Shown one piece after another: positions 17,061 through 25,854 of a stretch of 33,928 nt of DNA. Position numbers and translations under genes: made by a program. Below the pieces are notes generated by a model. That model had not been told where the DNA came from. It saw only the letters and a program-made list of their open reading frames with translations, and ran no database searches. The stretch is from assembly GCA_019116385.1 (NCBI GenBank), contig DXBU01000158.1, forward strand, positions 1 to 33,928, given 5' to 3'. How positions within the stretch are numbered: the first letter of the stretch is position 1; each line of letters begins with the position of its first letter. The stretch comes from Candidatus Blautia faecigallinarum (GTDB taxonomy: Bacteria > Bacillota > Clostridia > Lachnospirales > Lachnospiraceae).

Positions 17061-18846
17061 GATGGACAGTTTTAAACTGGAAGAATATAAACTGGATCTG
17101 GAAAACCGTATCCGCAATCTGCTGTGGACAGTGAGCGGAGACTATACGCTTAAGTTCAAGCCGGATGTATCGCTGTTTTTGCGATCCCAGGCGATCGCCT
17201 TGTATGATGGCGTAAAACAGGGCGCCTTTGCCAAATTTTTTGACAAAGAACTTATGGGATTATATCTGGTAAAAAAGATCTTTCTTCAGGCAGATGAGCG
17301 CGGGCTGACAGCGCTGGCCCAGCTCTGCATTGAAGAGGCCATCGGAGAGAAGATCTGCCGTGACCGGCCTGGAGTCCGGGAAATGCAGCGGAAGGCCTTT
17401 GCAGATATCCTGGACCAGGAATTTGAGGAGCTTCCGGCTGGCGGGGATATGCTGGGAAGGCTGAAGATCGCCATTCTCCGGGATCGGCTTTCCGGGGGGA
17501 ACCATGAGGTGGAACGATCGGTAAAAGTTTACCGGGACCTGGTTTACCGCTGCCGGGAGGCCAAAGATACCATGGAGCTTTTGTCGGTTTTGGATGAGCT
17601 GTACAACCGCATGCTCGATCCCTCCTTTGCCGGACGGTACGGCGGCCTTGAAAAGGTGCTTGCCGTGACGGTAGAAGAATTGATGGAATACGGCTGGGAG
17701 GACTATCTTACAGAAGAGATGTACGAGGATGCCCTGGCCCAGTATGTGGAACAGCTTACCACAAATATGACAAATCTGGAGGACGCAGGCCTTACCAAGG
17801 ATATGGAAAAGGAGCAGAAGAGAAAGCACAAGATCACGGTCCTTTCTCCGGAAGCCCTGGAAAAAACCCATACCTATGTGGAACTGAATTTTGGCAGGAC
17901 CTATCTGACTCCCTCGGAAGAGAAGAAAATGAATTATCTGATGTGCAGGGAGATCCACAGCGACTGCAGCCTGTATTTCACAGAGGGGATTTTAAAAAAT
18001 CCTGTAAAACGCAACTATCAGTATGAATATGCCAAACGCCTGAAAAATAAAAATCTCTGGCTGTTCCATGACAAGCATAGGAGCGTAAAGCGAAACATTG
18101 ATAATCTTACAGAGCTTTTAAAGCTTTCCCTGGTCTTAAGGGCAGAGACTACAGAGGTTTTATCCGACCGGGGGACTATTGTCCCTTCCAGGGTATGGAG
18201 AGTGGGACGCAGCCCGGAGGCAAGGATCTTTAAACGGGAATTAAAAGGCGATGTGTCGGACTTTGTGGTAGATGTCCTCATTGATGCAAGTGGTTCCCAG
18301 ATGAGCCGCCAGGGGGATGTGGCCCTCCAGGCGTATATCATCAGCGAGGCACTGAGCAATGTGGGGATCCCCCACAGGGTGAGCAGCTTTTGCACCTTTT
18401 GGGATTATACCATCCTTCACCGGTTCCGGAAATACGATGATCCCCGGGAAGAAAATGAGAATATTTTTAATTATGTGACTTCTTCAAACAACAGGGACGG
18501 CCTTGCGGTAAAAACCATCGGCTACAGCCTTCTTCAAAGGGAGGAGGAAAAAAAGATCCTGATCGTTTTAAGCGATGGAAGGCCCTATGACGTGATCGTA
18601 AACCGGCCCAACGCAAAAAATCCAAGACCTTACGAAGGATCCTATGCGATCGCCGATACAGCTACACAGGTCCGGCGCCTTAGAAACCTGGGCGTTAGTG
18701 TCCTGGGGGTATTTGCCGGGGAAGAAAAGGATCTGGCTACAGAAAAAAAGATTTTTGGAAAAGATTTTGCCTATATCCGGGACATTGCCGGTTTTTCCAG
18801 GATCGTTGGAAAATATCTGATCAGGCAGCTGGAAATGGATGGCTGA
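17053..18846 (+). CDS. VWA-domain (MIDAS) protein, NorD/CbbO/CobT-like partner of the AAA+ ATPase
   Basis: Three in-frame ATGs (17047, 17053, 17062) are possible starts; 17053 has AGAGAAG at the best distance and gives 597 residues. The first approximately 400 residues are helical and charged, with no signal peptide or membrane segment, so the protein is cytosolic. The C-terminal region (about 405-590) is a von Willebrand A domain: the metal-ion-dependent adhesion site motif DASGS starts at D411, and 'LIVLSDGRPYD' supplies the later MIDAS Asp. This order, a long N-terminal region plus C-terminal VWA, is that of NorD and CbbO, adaptor proteins that recruit their AAA+ partner to a target. The gene overlaps the AAA+ gene by 8 nt and ends the operon. 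Confidence 0.85.
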   Translation: MNKMDSFKLEEYKLDLENRIRNLLWTVSGDYTLKFKPDVSLFLRSQAIALYDGVKQGAFAKFFDKELMGLYLVKKIFLQADERGLTALAQLCIEEAIGEKICRDRPGVREMQRKAFADILDQEFEELPAGGDMLGRLKIAILRDRLSGGNHEVERSVKVYRDLVYRCREAKDTMELLSVLDELYNRMLDPSFAGRYGGLEKVLAVTVEELMEYGWEDYLTEEMYEDALAQYVEQLTTNMTNLEDAGLTKDMEKEQKRKHKITVLSPEALEKTHTYVELNFGRTYLTPSEEKKMNYLMCREIHSDCSLYFTEGILKNPVKRNYQYEYAKRLKNKNLWLFHDKHRSVKRNIDNLTELLKLSLVLRAETTEVLSDRGTIVPSRVWRVGRSPEARIFKRELKGDVSDFVVDVLIDASGSQMSRQGDVALQAYIISEALSNVGIPHRVSSFCTFWDYTILHRFRKYDDPREENENIFNYVTSSNNRDGLAVKTIGYSLLQREEEKKILIVLSDGRPYDVIVNRPNAKNPRPYEGSYAIADTATQVRRLRNLGVSVLGVFAGEEKDLATEKKIFGKDFAYIRDIAGFSRIVGKYLIRQLEMDG

Positions 18847-18865
18847 GGGGATACCGGGCAAGACT

Positions 18866-18902
18866 AAGAACGGGAGCAGTTTTTCTGCGTCCCGTTCTTT
18901 GT
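18866..18902 (+). terminator. Terminator ending the glnN operon
   Basis: AAGAACGGG (18866-18874) pairs with CCCGTTCTT (18891-18899), with an inner GCAG/CTGC, followed by a short T tail. Confidence 0.78.
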
Positions 18903-18967
18903 ATAAAAGATGATCTTTTGAAGCGGTAAAGCGGCAGCGCAATACTTGAGGGAAGAGAGGAGAATAC

Positions 18968-19837
18968 ATGAGCATAAACAGAGCAAGAGCATGGTATATG
19001 GAATATCTGTATATTATTATCGGAACCGGACTGATGGCATTGTCCATTAATTCTGTTTTTGATCCCTGCGGACTGGTCACCGGAGGTTTTTCCGGTATTG
19101 CCATCGTGGTGAAGGAGTGGACGAAAAACTTTATAGACGGGGGAATCCCCCTTTGGATCACAAACGTTGGCTTGAATATCCCGCTGTTTCTGATCGGCAT
19201 CAAAATGAAGGGGCTTTCTTTTGTAAAAAAGGCTGTTTTTGGAGAATTCTTTTTGTCAGCCTGGCTTGCTGTCCAGCCGGTCTGGAATCTGGCAGGAGAG
19301 GATCTGCTCCTGGCTTCTGTGTACGGCGGGATCATACAGGGCATTGGGATCGGCCTGGTTTTTTTGGGCCGGGGGACCACAGGCGGGTCGGATATGATGG
19401 CTGCTTTGATCCAGAAGCATATCCGGCATTATTCTATTTCCCAGATCATGCAGTTCCTGGACGGCGCCATTGTGCTGCTGGGTATCTATGCCTTTGGGAT
19501 CCATAGGGCCCTTTATGCGATCATCGCGGTTTATCTGGTAGCGAAGATTTCCGACGGCATTATCGAGGGTATGAAATTTTCCAAAGCAGCATATATTGTC
19601 ACGGATCACCCGGAAGAAATCTCACAGATGATCATGGAGGATATCGGGAGAGGGGTTACCGGAGTTTCGGCCAAAGGTATGTATTCCCAGAGGGAGAAGC
19701 TGATGCTGTTCTGTGTGGTAAACAAAAAAGAGATCGTAGTCTTGAAAGAGAAGGTAAGCGAGATCGATCCCAAAGCCTTTGTGATCGTGGCCGATGCCAG
19801 GGAAGTATACGGGGAAGGCTTCATAGAGAAAATATAG
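18968..19837 (+). CDS. YitT family membrane protein (DUF161/DUF2179)
   Basis: This 289-residue protein has about five or six hydrophobic segments in its first 190 residues, starting with YLYIIIGTGLMALSINS and the family motif 'GLVTGGFSGIAIV', followed by a soluble C-terminal DUF2179 domain (about 200-285; ISQMIMEDIGRGVTGVSAKG, REKLMLFCVVNKKE). YitT proteins are widespread in Firmicutes; their function is not settled. GGAAGAGAGGAG precedes the ATG. A weak promoter (TTGAAG 18918-18923, AATACT 18941-18946, 17-nt spacing) is possible. It stands between the glnN-operon terminator and a regulator gene and seems monocistronic. Confidence 0.9.
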   Translation: MSINRARAWYMEYLYIIIGTGLMALSINSVFDPCGLVTGGFSGIAIVVKEWTKNFIDGGIPLWITNVGLNIPLFLIGIKMKGLSFVKKAVFGEFFLSAWLAVQPVWNLAGEDLLLASVYGGIIQGIGIGLVFLGRGTTGGSDMMAALIQKHIRHYSISQIMQFLDGAIVLLGIYAFGIHRALYAIIAVYLVAKISDGIIEGMKFSKAAYIVTDHPEEISQMIMEDIGRGVTGVSAKGMYSQREKLMLFCVVNKKEIVVLKEKVSEIDPKAFVIVADAREVYGEGFIEKI

Positions 19838-19982
19838 GGAAAATTACACAAAAAATTGTAGATTTTTTCGGATTTCCTCTTTCATTTTTGGTGATTTTGT
19901 ATTAAAATAACTTTATATGTGAAAGGTTTTTATGAGAAACGGGAGATAAGCAAACACTACACAGGAGAAGGGATGGAACAGC

Positions 19983-21071
19983 ATGATTTCAAATCAGGTG
20001 CTGCAGAATACTCTGGAGGGTCTCAAGGAGATCTCAAGGACAGAGTTTTGCGTGATTGACACAGAAGGAAAGACTCTGGCATCTACATTTTCAGATGTTG
20101 CCATTGACCTGACAGATATTCAGGCGTTTGTAGAGTCGCAGGCGGACAGCCAGCTTGTAAAAGGATACCAGTATTTTAAAGTGTGTGATGACTATCAGCT
20201 GGAGTATATCCTCATTGCCCATGGAGAAGATGAGGATACCTATATGGTAGGAAAACTGGCTGCATTTCAGATACAGAGCCTGATCGTGGCATATAAGGAG
20301 AGATTCGACAAAGACAGCTTTATCAAAAACCTGCTGCTGGACAATCTACTCCTTGTGGATATCTATAACCGGGCAAAGAAGCTTCATATCGAGGCAGATG
20401 TGCGCCGGGTGGTCATGATCCTGGAACTGCAGCAGGAAAAAGACCACAGTTCTATCGAAAGTGTAAAGAGCATTTTCGGCGGAAAGAGCAAAGATTTTAT
20501 CACAGCAGTAGATGAGAGGAGCGTCATTATTGTCAAGGAACTGGAGGAGGACGAAGGATACGAGGAGATGAATGTCCTTGCCCACACGATCCTGGACAGC
20601 CTGGGCCTGAGCGACAATGAAGAAGTTCATATTGCCTACGGAACCATCGTTAAGGAGCTGAAGGAGGTTTCCCGTTCTTATAAGGAAGCGCGCATGGCTC
20701 TGGATGTGGGCAAGATCTTTTTCGGGGAAAAGAGCGTGATCGCCTTCAGTTCTCTGGGCATTGGACGTCTGATCTACCAGCTCCCGATCCCTCTTTGCAA
20801 AATGTTCATTAAAGAAATATTTGACGGAAAGTCTCCAGATGACTTTGATGAGGAAACCTTGGTCACCATTGACAAGTTCTTTGAGAACAGCCTGAATGTG
20901 TCCGAGACTTCCAGACAGCTGTATATCCACAGGAATACGCTGGTCTATCGTCTGGATAAGCTGCAGAAGAGTACAGGGCTGGATCTGCGCGTCTTTGAGG
21001 ATGCGATCACCTTTAAGATCGCCCTGATGGTGGTACGGTACATCAAATATATGGAGACCTTAGAGTACTAA
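19983..21071 (+). CDS. PucR/CdaR-family transcriptional regulator
   Basis: This 362-residue protein has the CdaR-like layout. An N-terminal sensory region (about 1-115; 'FCVIDTEGKTLAST' suggests a PAS-like or diacid-binding fold) is followed by a degenerate GGDEF-like middle domain (about 130-290; 'IAYGTIVKELKEVSRSYKEA') and a C-terminal PucR-type helix-turn-helix (about 300-355; NVSETSRQLYIHRNTLVYRL). Regulators of this group control sugar-diacid, purine or amino-acid use. Nothing next to it gives a target: YitT lies upstream and ftsEX downstream, each separated by its own signals. GGAGAAGGG stands 10 nt before the ATG. The 145-nt upstream gap is A/T-rich; no convincing promoter could be picked from it. 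Confidence 0.82.
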   Translation: MISNQVLQNTLEGLKEISRTEFCVIDTEGKTLASTFSDVAIDLTDIQAFVESQADSQLVKGYQYFKVCDDYQLEYILIAHGEDEDTYMVGKLAAFQIQSLIVAYKERFDKDSFIKNLLLDNLLLVDIYNRAKKLHIEADVRRVVMILELQQEKDHSSIESVKSIFGGKSKDFITAVDERSVIIVKELEEDEGYEEMNVLAHTILDSLGLSDNEEVHIAYGTIVKELKEVSRSYKEARMALDVGKIFFGEKSVIAFSSLGIGRLIYQLPIPLCKMFIKEIFDGKSPDDFDEETLVTIDKFFENSLNVSETSRQLYIHRNTLVYRLDKLQKSTGLDLRVFEDAITFKIALMVVRYIKYMETLEY

Positions 21072-21102
21072 TGATCTTTACAAACTAGATCGTGTATGGG
21101 GG

Positions 21103-21145
21103 AATATTGCCTGCGGCATCAGCCAGCAGGCAATATTTGTTTTTG
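21103..21145 (+). terminator. Terminator after the PucR-type regulator
   Basis: AATATTGCCTGC (21103-21114) pairs perfectly with GCAGGCAATATT (21126-21137), followed by TGTTTTT. Confidence 0.9.
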
Positions 21146-21165
21146 GGATGCCTAGCGGGTGAAGC

Positions 21166-21193
21166 TTGATTTACGGTAATTTTGTGTTATAAT
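21166..21193 (+). promoter_or_regulatory. Promoter for ftsEX
   Basis: TTGATT (21166-21171) and TATAAT (21188-21193) with 16-nt spacing, about 145 nt upstream of the ftsE ATG. The long leader contains no recognised riboswitch. Confidence 0.6.
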
Positions 21194-21337
21194 GAAAAAC
21201 TGTAGATTTATCCGGCTATGAAAAGCCGATTGGGAAAATTTTGTGAACTGGGAAAAAGGGGTTGCAAAGAAGAAAAACGTATATTACAATATTGTTACAA
21301 AAAAGTTACGCAACAAACAGGGAGTAAGGAGGACTTT

Positions 21338-22021
21338 ATGATCGATTTAGTTGATGTAAGTAAATCCTATGGGAAGGGCCTTCCGGCTGTAAACCATGCG
21401 AACTTACATGTAGATAAAGGAGAATTTGTATTTGTAGTGGGAAGCAGCGGTTCCGGCAAATCTACACTGATCAAGCTGCTTTTAAAAGAACTGGATTCCA
21501 CCTCCGGCAAGATCACAGTCAGCGGGGAGCGGCTGGAAGGAATGAAACACAGGCGTGTGGCCAAATACCGCCGGAAGCTGGGTGTGGTATTCCAGGATTT
21601 CCGCCTTCTCAAAGACCGTAATGTATATGAAAACGTGGCCTTTGCCCAGCGGGTGATCGGACGTCCGACCCGTGTGATCCGCAAACGTGTGCCGGAGATC
21701 CTAAGGGAGGTAGGCCTTGCGGAAAAATATAAATCCTTTCCCGATGAGCTTTCCGGCGGAGAGCAGCAGAGAGTGGCCCTGGCAAGAGCATTGGTGAACC
21801 GTCCGGATATCCTTTTGGCAGACGAGCCCACCGGAAATCTGGACCCGAAGACATCGGAAGAGATCATGCATCTTTTAGCAGAGATCAATGAGAGAGGCAC
21901 CACGGTTTTAGTAGTCACTCACAATAAGGATATCGTAAATGCTATGAAAAAGCGGGTGGTCACAATGAACGAGGGCGTCATTATCAGCGACGAAAAAGAA
22001 GGAGGATACCATGAGGCCTAG
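21338..22021 (+). CDS. ftsE: Cell-division ABC transporter ATP-binding protein FtsE
   Basis: An in-frame start exists at 21218, but ATG 21338 is chosen because a near-perfect TAAGGAGG lies just before it and the family begins at MIDLVDVSKSY. The 227-residue protein has Walker A GSSGSGKST (35-43), Q-loop 'VVFQDFRLL', the ABC signature LSGGEQQRVALARAL and Walker B 'ILLADEPTGNLD'. With FtsX it forms a membrane complex that, rather than transporting, activates peptidoglycan hydrolases at division or elongation sites. It overlaps ftsX by 11 nt, indicating translational coupling. Confidence 0.96.
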   Translation: MIDLVDVSKSYGKGLPAVNHANLHVDKGEFVFVVGSSGSGKSTLIKLLLKELDSTSGKITVSGERLEGMKHRRVAKYRRKLGVVFQDFRLLKDRNVYENVAFAQRVIGRPTRVIRKRVPEILREVGLAEKYKSFPDELSGGEQQRVALARALVNRPDILLADEPTGNLDPKTSEEIMHLLAEINERGTTVLVVTHNKDIVNAMKKRVVTMNEGVIISDEKEGGYHEA

Positions 22022-22916
22022 TACGATTTGGTTCATCCTGAAACAGGGTGTAAAAAACATAAAAAGAAACTGGATGTTTTCCATCGCTTCGGTGCTGACT
22101 ATGGCGGCCTGTATCTTTCTGGTGGGGATTTTTTATTCCATCGTTACCAATGTGGACCACATTGCCCATCAGGTAGAGCAGGAGGTCCCCATCACCGTAT
22201 TTTTCAAGGAGGGGACCACAGAAGAGCAGATCCAGGAAGTAGGAAAGCTGATCGATGCACGTCCTGAGGTAGAGAAGGTGGTATATGAATCCGCAGACGA
22301 AGCCTGGGACCGTTTCAGCGAGATCTATTTTGAAGGTTCTGAGGCGGCAGAGGGCTTTCGGGATGACAATCCTCTGGTAAATTCCGCGAATTATCAGGTC
22401 TACATGAACCAGATCGAGAAGCAGAGCGAGCTTGTGTCCTATATCGAAGGCCTGGATCCGGTACGGGAGGTAAATCAGTCTGAGGACGCAGCCAATACCC
22501 TTGGCAATTTTAACCGCCTTGTCTCCTATGCTTCCATTGCCATTATCGCGATCTTGCTGATCATTTCCATATTCCTGATCAGCAATACCATTTCTGTGGG
22601 TATCTCCGTCCGTAAGGAGGAGATCGGGATCATGAAATACATCGGTGCTACGGACTCTTTTGTGCGTTCTCCCTTTGTATTGGAAGGAATCATCCTGGGA
22701 GTGATCGGAGCAGCGATCCCTCTTACCGCGCTGTACTTTGTATACAGCAATGCGGTAAATTATGTCCTGACGAAATTTAATGTCCTGACAGGGATCGTGG
22801 CCTTTATCCCGGTAGAAGATATTTACCGGATCCTGATCCCCATCGGTTTGGGACTGGGAATCGGGATCGGTCTTGTGGGAAGCTTTTTGACCACAAGAAA
22901 GCATCTGAAAGTATAA
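22011..22916 (+). CDS. ftsX: Cell-division protein FtsX
   Basis: This 301-residue protein has the FtsX topology: a cytoplasmic N-terminus, a first membrane helix (about 23-45), a large extracellular domain (about 46-165), then three C-terminal membrane helices (about 170-195, 215-240 and 270-290). The motif 'VRKEEIGIMKYIGAT' between helices 2 and 3 is characteristic. The extracellular loop normally recruits a coiled-coil hydrolase or activator (PcsB, CwlO or EnvC type). No such gene follows; a terminator and then a CtpA-type protease come next. Confidence 0.95.
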   Translation: MRPSTIWFILKQGVKNIKRNWMFSIASVLTMAACIFLVGIFYSIVTNVDHIAHQVEQEVPITVFFKEGTTEEQIQEVGKLIDARPEVEKVVYESADEAWDRFSEIYFEGSEAAEGFRDDNPLVNSANYQVYMNQIEKQSELVSYIEGLDPVREVNQSEDAANTLGNFNRLVSYASIAIIAILLIISIFLISNTISVGISVRKEEIGIMKYIGATDSFVRSPFVLEGIILGVIGAAIPLTALYFVYSNAVNYVLTKFNVLTGIVAFIPVEDIYRILIPIGLGLGIGIGLVGSFLTTRKHLKV

Positions 22917-22920
22917 GTAC

Positions 22921-22960
22921 AAAGGAAGGGGCTGCCGGAGATCCGGCGGCCTTTCTTTTC
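22921..22960 (+). terminator. Terminator after ftsX
   Basis: GGCTGCCGG (22930-22938) pairs with CCGGCGGCC (22943-22951) around AGAT, and flanking AAAGGAA pairs with TTTCTTTT to extend the stem. Confidence 0.88.
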
Positions 22961-23007
22961 CAAGTCTTTGGTATAAGGTATCTGGTGCAGGAAAGGGAGA
23001 TCGCATT

Positions 23008-24192
23008 ATGGCAGATAAGGAGTTTAAGAAGGGGGCTTTGGCAGGCGCGGCGGGAATGGCGCTGGTATGCGCGGGGCTTTATATAGGAAGCGGCCTGGCA
23101 GCGTATTTTCATGGCGGAGTGCTGGATGATCCTGCCCATGTGGAAAAGGTGGAGTACCTGGAAGCATTGATCGATTCCAAGTATTTAGGGGAGAAAGATG
23201 AGGAAAAATTGGCAGAGGGTATTTATACCGGACTTTTGTATGGTCTGGGAGACCGGTATTCGGCCTATTATACAGCCGAAGAATACGAAGAGGAAAATTC
23301 CGAAACAGAGGGGGTATATGAAGGGATCGGTATCCTTATGCAGAAAAATACAGAGGGCGGCGTAAAGGTGATCCAGTGCTACGAAGGAGGGCCGGGAGAG
23401 CAGGCGGGCCTGCTGGAAGGAGACATTATCAGCGAGGTTGACGGGAGGGATATTACGGATATGGCCCTGGAAGAGGTTTCAGAGCTGATCAAAAATGATG
23501 AGGACAGAAAAGCGGTCCTTACCGTCCACAGAGAGAATGTGGAGGAAGTCCTGGAGATCACAGTGGAGATAACAGATGTGGAACTGCCCTCGGTATTTTA
23601 TGAAATGCTGGATGAAGAGACTGGCTATATCCGGATCTCAGAATTTAAAGGGGTAACCTACGAGCAGTACCAGACTGCTTTTTCTGCACTTAAGGAGCAG
23701 GGAATGAAAAAGCTGGCAGTAGATCTGCGGGACAATCCCGGCGGTCTTCTTTCCTCGGTCTGCGATATTTTAAATGAGATACTTCCGGAAGGCGTGATCG
23801 TCTATACAGAAGATAAATACGGAAATCGAACAGAGGAAACTTCAGACGGAGAACATGTGCTGGATCTGCCGCTGGCTGTTCTGGTAAATGAAAACAGCGC
23901 CAGCGCTTCGGAGATCTTTGCAGGTGCGGTGCAGGATTATGGCATTGGCACCATCGTAGGAATGAACACTTATGGAAAAGGGGTAGTCCAGGGAATCTAT
24001 CCCCTAAATGATGGAAGCGCGGTCAAGCTGACGATCGCCAATTATTACACGCCCAATGGCAATAATATCAATGAGGTAGGGATCCGGCCGGATATAGAAG
24101 TACCTCTTTCGGCGGAGCTTTTAAATAAAGAAGAGATCAGCCATCAAGAGGACAATCAGCTCCAGGCTGCTCTGGAAGCCCTTGGGGAATGA
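23008..24192 (+). CDS. CtpA-type S41 carboxy-terminal processing protease
   Basis: This 394-residue protein has an N-terminal signal-anchor (about residues 9-33), so the protease acts outside the membrane. A PDZ domain covers about 100-185 (EGVYEGIGI, GPGEQAGLLEGDIISEVDG). The S41 catalytic domain follows, with S299 in NSASASEIFAG and the Lys base K324 in TYGKGVVQG; their 25-residue spacing equals that of S452/K477 in E. coli Prc. Family members trim or degrade exported proteins, including peptidoglycan hydrolases. AAAGGGAG precedes the ATG. It follows ftsEX, an order common in clostridia, but a hairpin terminator separates them. Confidence 0.93.
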   Translation: MADKEFKKGALAGAAGMALVCAGLYIGSGLAAYFHGGVLDDPAHVEKVEYLEALIDSKYLGEKDEEKLAEGIYTGLLYGLGDRYSAYYTAEEYEEENSETEGVYEGIGILMQKNTEGGVKVIQCYEGGPGEQAGLLEGDIISEVDGRDITDMALEEVSELIKNDEDRKAVLTVHRENVEEVLEITVEITDVELPSVFYEMLDEETGYIRISEFKGVTYEQYQTAFSALKEQGMKKLAVDLRDNPGGLLSSVCDILNEILPEGVIVYTEDKYGNRTEETSDGEHVLDLPLAVLVNENSASASEIFAGAVQDYGIGTIVGMNTYGKGVVQGIYPLNDGSAVKLTIANYYTPNGNNINEVGIRPDIEVPLSAELLNKEEISHQEDNQLQAALEALGE

Positions 24193-24206
24193 TTTTGCCT
24201 TTTGGG

Positions 24207-24235
24207 TTGCCAAAAAAAGTAAGAAATGATATGAT
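24207..24235 (+). promoter_or_regulatory. Promoter for the degV gene
   Basis: TTGCCA (24207-24212) and TATGAT (24230-24235) with 17-nt spacing, starting 15 nt after the protease stop. Confidence 0.6.
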
Positions 24236-24283
24236 GAAGAAAGACAAAAAAGATCCGCTTTGGCGGAAGAAGGGGATAAGGAT

Positions 24284-25153
24284 ATGAGAGATTATGTAAT
24301 TACCACGGACAACAATTCCGACCTTCCGGAATCCTATTATCAGGAACACGGGGTTGGATGCACATATCTAAGCTATGCGATGGATGGAGTAAATTATACA
24401 CATGACAATTTCCTTCCAGATCATGAATTTTATGACCGTATGCGGAACGGCTCCCTGCCTACTACCGCTCAGGTAAATCCAGAAAATGTAAAAAAACTCA
24501 TGGAACCCTACCTGAAAGAAGGAAAAGATATCCTTCATATTGCTTTTTCTTCAGGCTTAAGCGGAAGTTACAACAGCACCCGGATCGCAGCACAGGATCT
24601 TATGGAAGAATATCCGGAAAGAAAGATCATCGTGGTAGACTCCCTTGCCGCTTCTCTGGGACAGGGCCTTCTGGTCTACCTGGCCCAGGAGAAAAAAGAA
24701 GCCGGCGAAGACATGGAAACGGTAGCAAAATGGGCCCAGGACAACCGTGATCATATGGTCCACTTATTTACCGTGGACGACCTGGATCATCTGTACCGGG
24801 GCGGCCGTGTATCCAAAACGACGGCGGTCCTGGGAGGAATGCTGAACATCAAGCCGGTCATGCATGTGGATAATGCCGGCAAGCTGATCCCCATCGGCAA
24901 GGTGCGGGGACGGAAAAAAGCTCTTCTGGAGCTGGTGCGGATCATGGATGAGAAACTGGGCAGCCATAAAGACAGCTGTGACACGATCTTTATCAGCCAT
25001 GGAGACTGCCAGGAGGACGCGCAGTTTGTGGTAGATAAGGTAAAAGAAAAATATCCGATCAAGACTGTCGTTATGAACTATGTATGTGCCACCATCGGCG
25101 CCCATTCCGGCCCAGGAACCGTTGCCCTGTTTTTTGTAGGCGACGAAAAATAA
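24284..25153 (+). CDS. DegV family fatty-acid-binding protein
   Basis: I chose ATG 24284 (AAGGGGATAAGG upstream) over an in-frame TTG at 24260; the family begins close to 'YVITTDNNSDLP'. The 289-residue protein has the DegV two-domain fold: 'ISSGLSGSYNS'-like sequence (here AFSSGLSGSYNSTR, near 90-103) that binds the fatty-acid carboxylate, and the C-terminal 'DDLDHLYRGGRVSKTTAVLGGMLNIKPV' region (near 166-193, quoted in part: LYRGGRVSK). Some DegV proteins (FakB) present fatty acids to the kinase FakA. No fakA is in the window. It has its own promoter and a shared terminator with the convergent TetR gene. Confidence 0.92.
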   Translation: MRDYVITTDNNSDLPESYYQEHGVGCTYLSYAMDGVNYTHDNFLPDHEFYDRMRNGSLPTTAQVNPENVKKLMEPYLKEGKDILHIAFSSGLSGSYNSTRIAAQDLMEEYPERKIIVVDSLAASLGQGLLVYLAQEKKEAGEDMETVAKWAQDNRDHMVHLFTVDDLDHLYRGGRVSKTTAVLGGMLNIKPVMHVDNAGKLIPIGKVRGRKKALLELVRIMDEKLGSHKDSCDTIFISHGDCQEDAQFVVDKVKEKYPIKTVVMNYVCATIGAHSGPGTVALFFVGDEK

Positions 25154-25160
25154 AAAAATA

Positions 25161-25200
25161 AAAGTACAAATTTCTCTGACGGGAAATTTGTACTTTTTTA
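25161..25200. terminator. Bidirectional terminator between degV and the TetR gene
   Basis: AAAGTACAAATTTC (25161-25174) pairs with GAAATTTGTACTTT (25183-25196). It has A-rich sequence before and T-rich sequence after, so it can work on both strands. Confidence 0.9.
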
Positions 25201-25740
25201 TTTTTGCTCATCCATACTGATAATGGACACTAAAAGACAGGAATGTACAAGAGCTAAAAACTTTTCCGGAGGATAGCAGTTTTCGCTGGAGATCCATCGC
25301 TTAATGGTGGAGATCATAGCGTCTGTATAAAAATCAATATAAAAATCGATATCCTCGATACTGCCCAGAATATTCCTAAAATACTGGTAAAAGACCTTCT
25401 GGAGAAAATGGCTGAGATATTCCGAAAAAGAATTCTGCTCGTTTATAGCTAAGACTTTCCGATAAAAATCCCGGTTGTCGTAAAAGTATTGACAGATCTC
25501 CTGTAAAAATTTCAGCCGGCCGATAAGGTCGGGATTTTTCAGCATAGGATTTACAAATTCGTCATGAAAGATCCAGTTTACCAGTTCATATTTATCTTTG
25601 AAATGATAATAAAAACTTTGGCGGTGCATGCCGCATTCCTGGCAGATTTCTGTGACGGTGATCTTATTAAAGGGAAGATGGGTCAGCAGTTTTTTTAAAG
25701 AATCTGCCAGCGCTTTTTTAGTCAAAATAGATTCAGGCAT
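25198..25740 (-). CDS. TetR-family regulator (DhaS-like, TetR_C_8 type)
   Basis: This 180-residue protein has an N-terminal TetR helix-turn-helix (about residues 8-52; 'FNKITVTEICQECGMHRQSFYYHF', core quoted in part as ITVTEICQECG), then a helical ligand/dimer domain with many aromatic residues (YFYDNRDFYRKVL) resembling the DhaS-type C-terminal family. It is divergent from the radical SAM gene, and a nested palindrome lies between them at 25855-25916. Its own promoter lies further away (25765-25793), so the operator would mainly control the radical SAM gene. The effector is unknown. Confidence 0.88.
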   Translation of the reverse strand: MPESILTKKALADSLKKLLTHLPFNKITVTEICQECGMHRQSFYYHFKDKYELVNWIFHDEFVNPMLKNPDLIGRLKFLQEICQYFYDNRDFYRKVLAINEQNSFSEYLSHFLQKVFYQYFRNILGSIEDIDFYIDFYTDAMISTIKRWISSENCYPPEKFLALVHSCLLVSIISMDEQK

Positions 25741-25764
25741 TGTGTTCCCTCCTTATAGTGGGAT

Positions 25765-25793
25765 ATTATAACAGGGATTAAAAGGAAAGTCCA
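25765..25793 (-). promoter_or_regulatory. Promoter for the TetR gene
   Basis: On the minus strand, TGGACT (25793-25788) and TATAAT (25770-25765) are separated by 17 nt; the ATG is at 25740. Confidence 0.55.
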
Positions 25794-25854
25794 GCATATA
25801 ATTTAGAGGAAACCTCCTTGGTCCGTTCAAGAAAACGCAGGGGAGAATCTTTGA

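Noticed and set aside
19838..19982. Possible promoter or riboswitch before the PucR-type regulator
   Set aside because: The stretch is A/T-rich with several poor hexamers, and no pair has good spacing. No riboswitch structure was recognised.
21984..23006. 340-codon minus-strand frame across ftsX
   Set aside because: It runs through ftsX and its downstream terminator hairpin, and shows no protein-family features.
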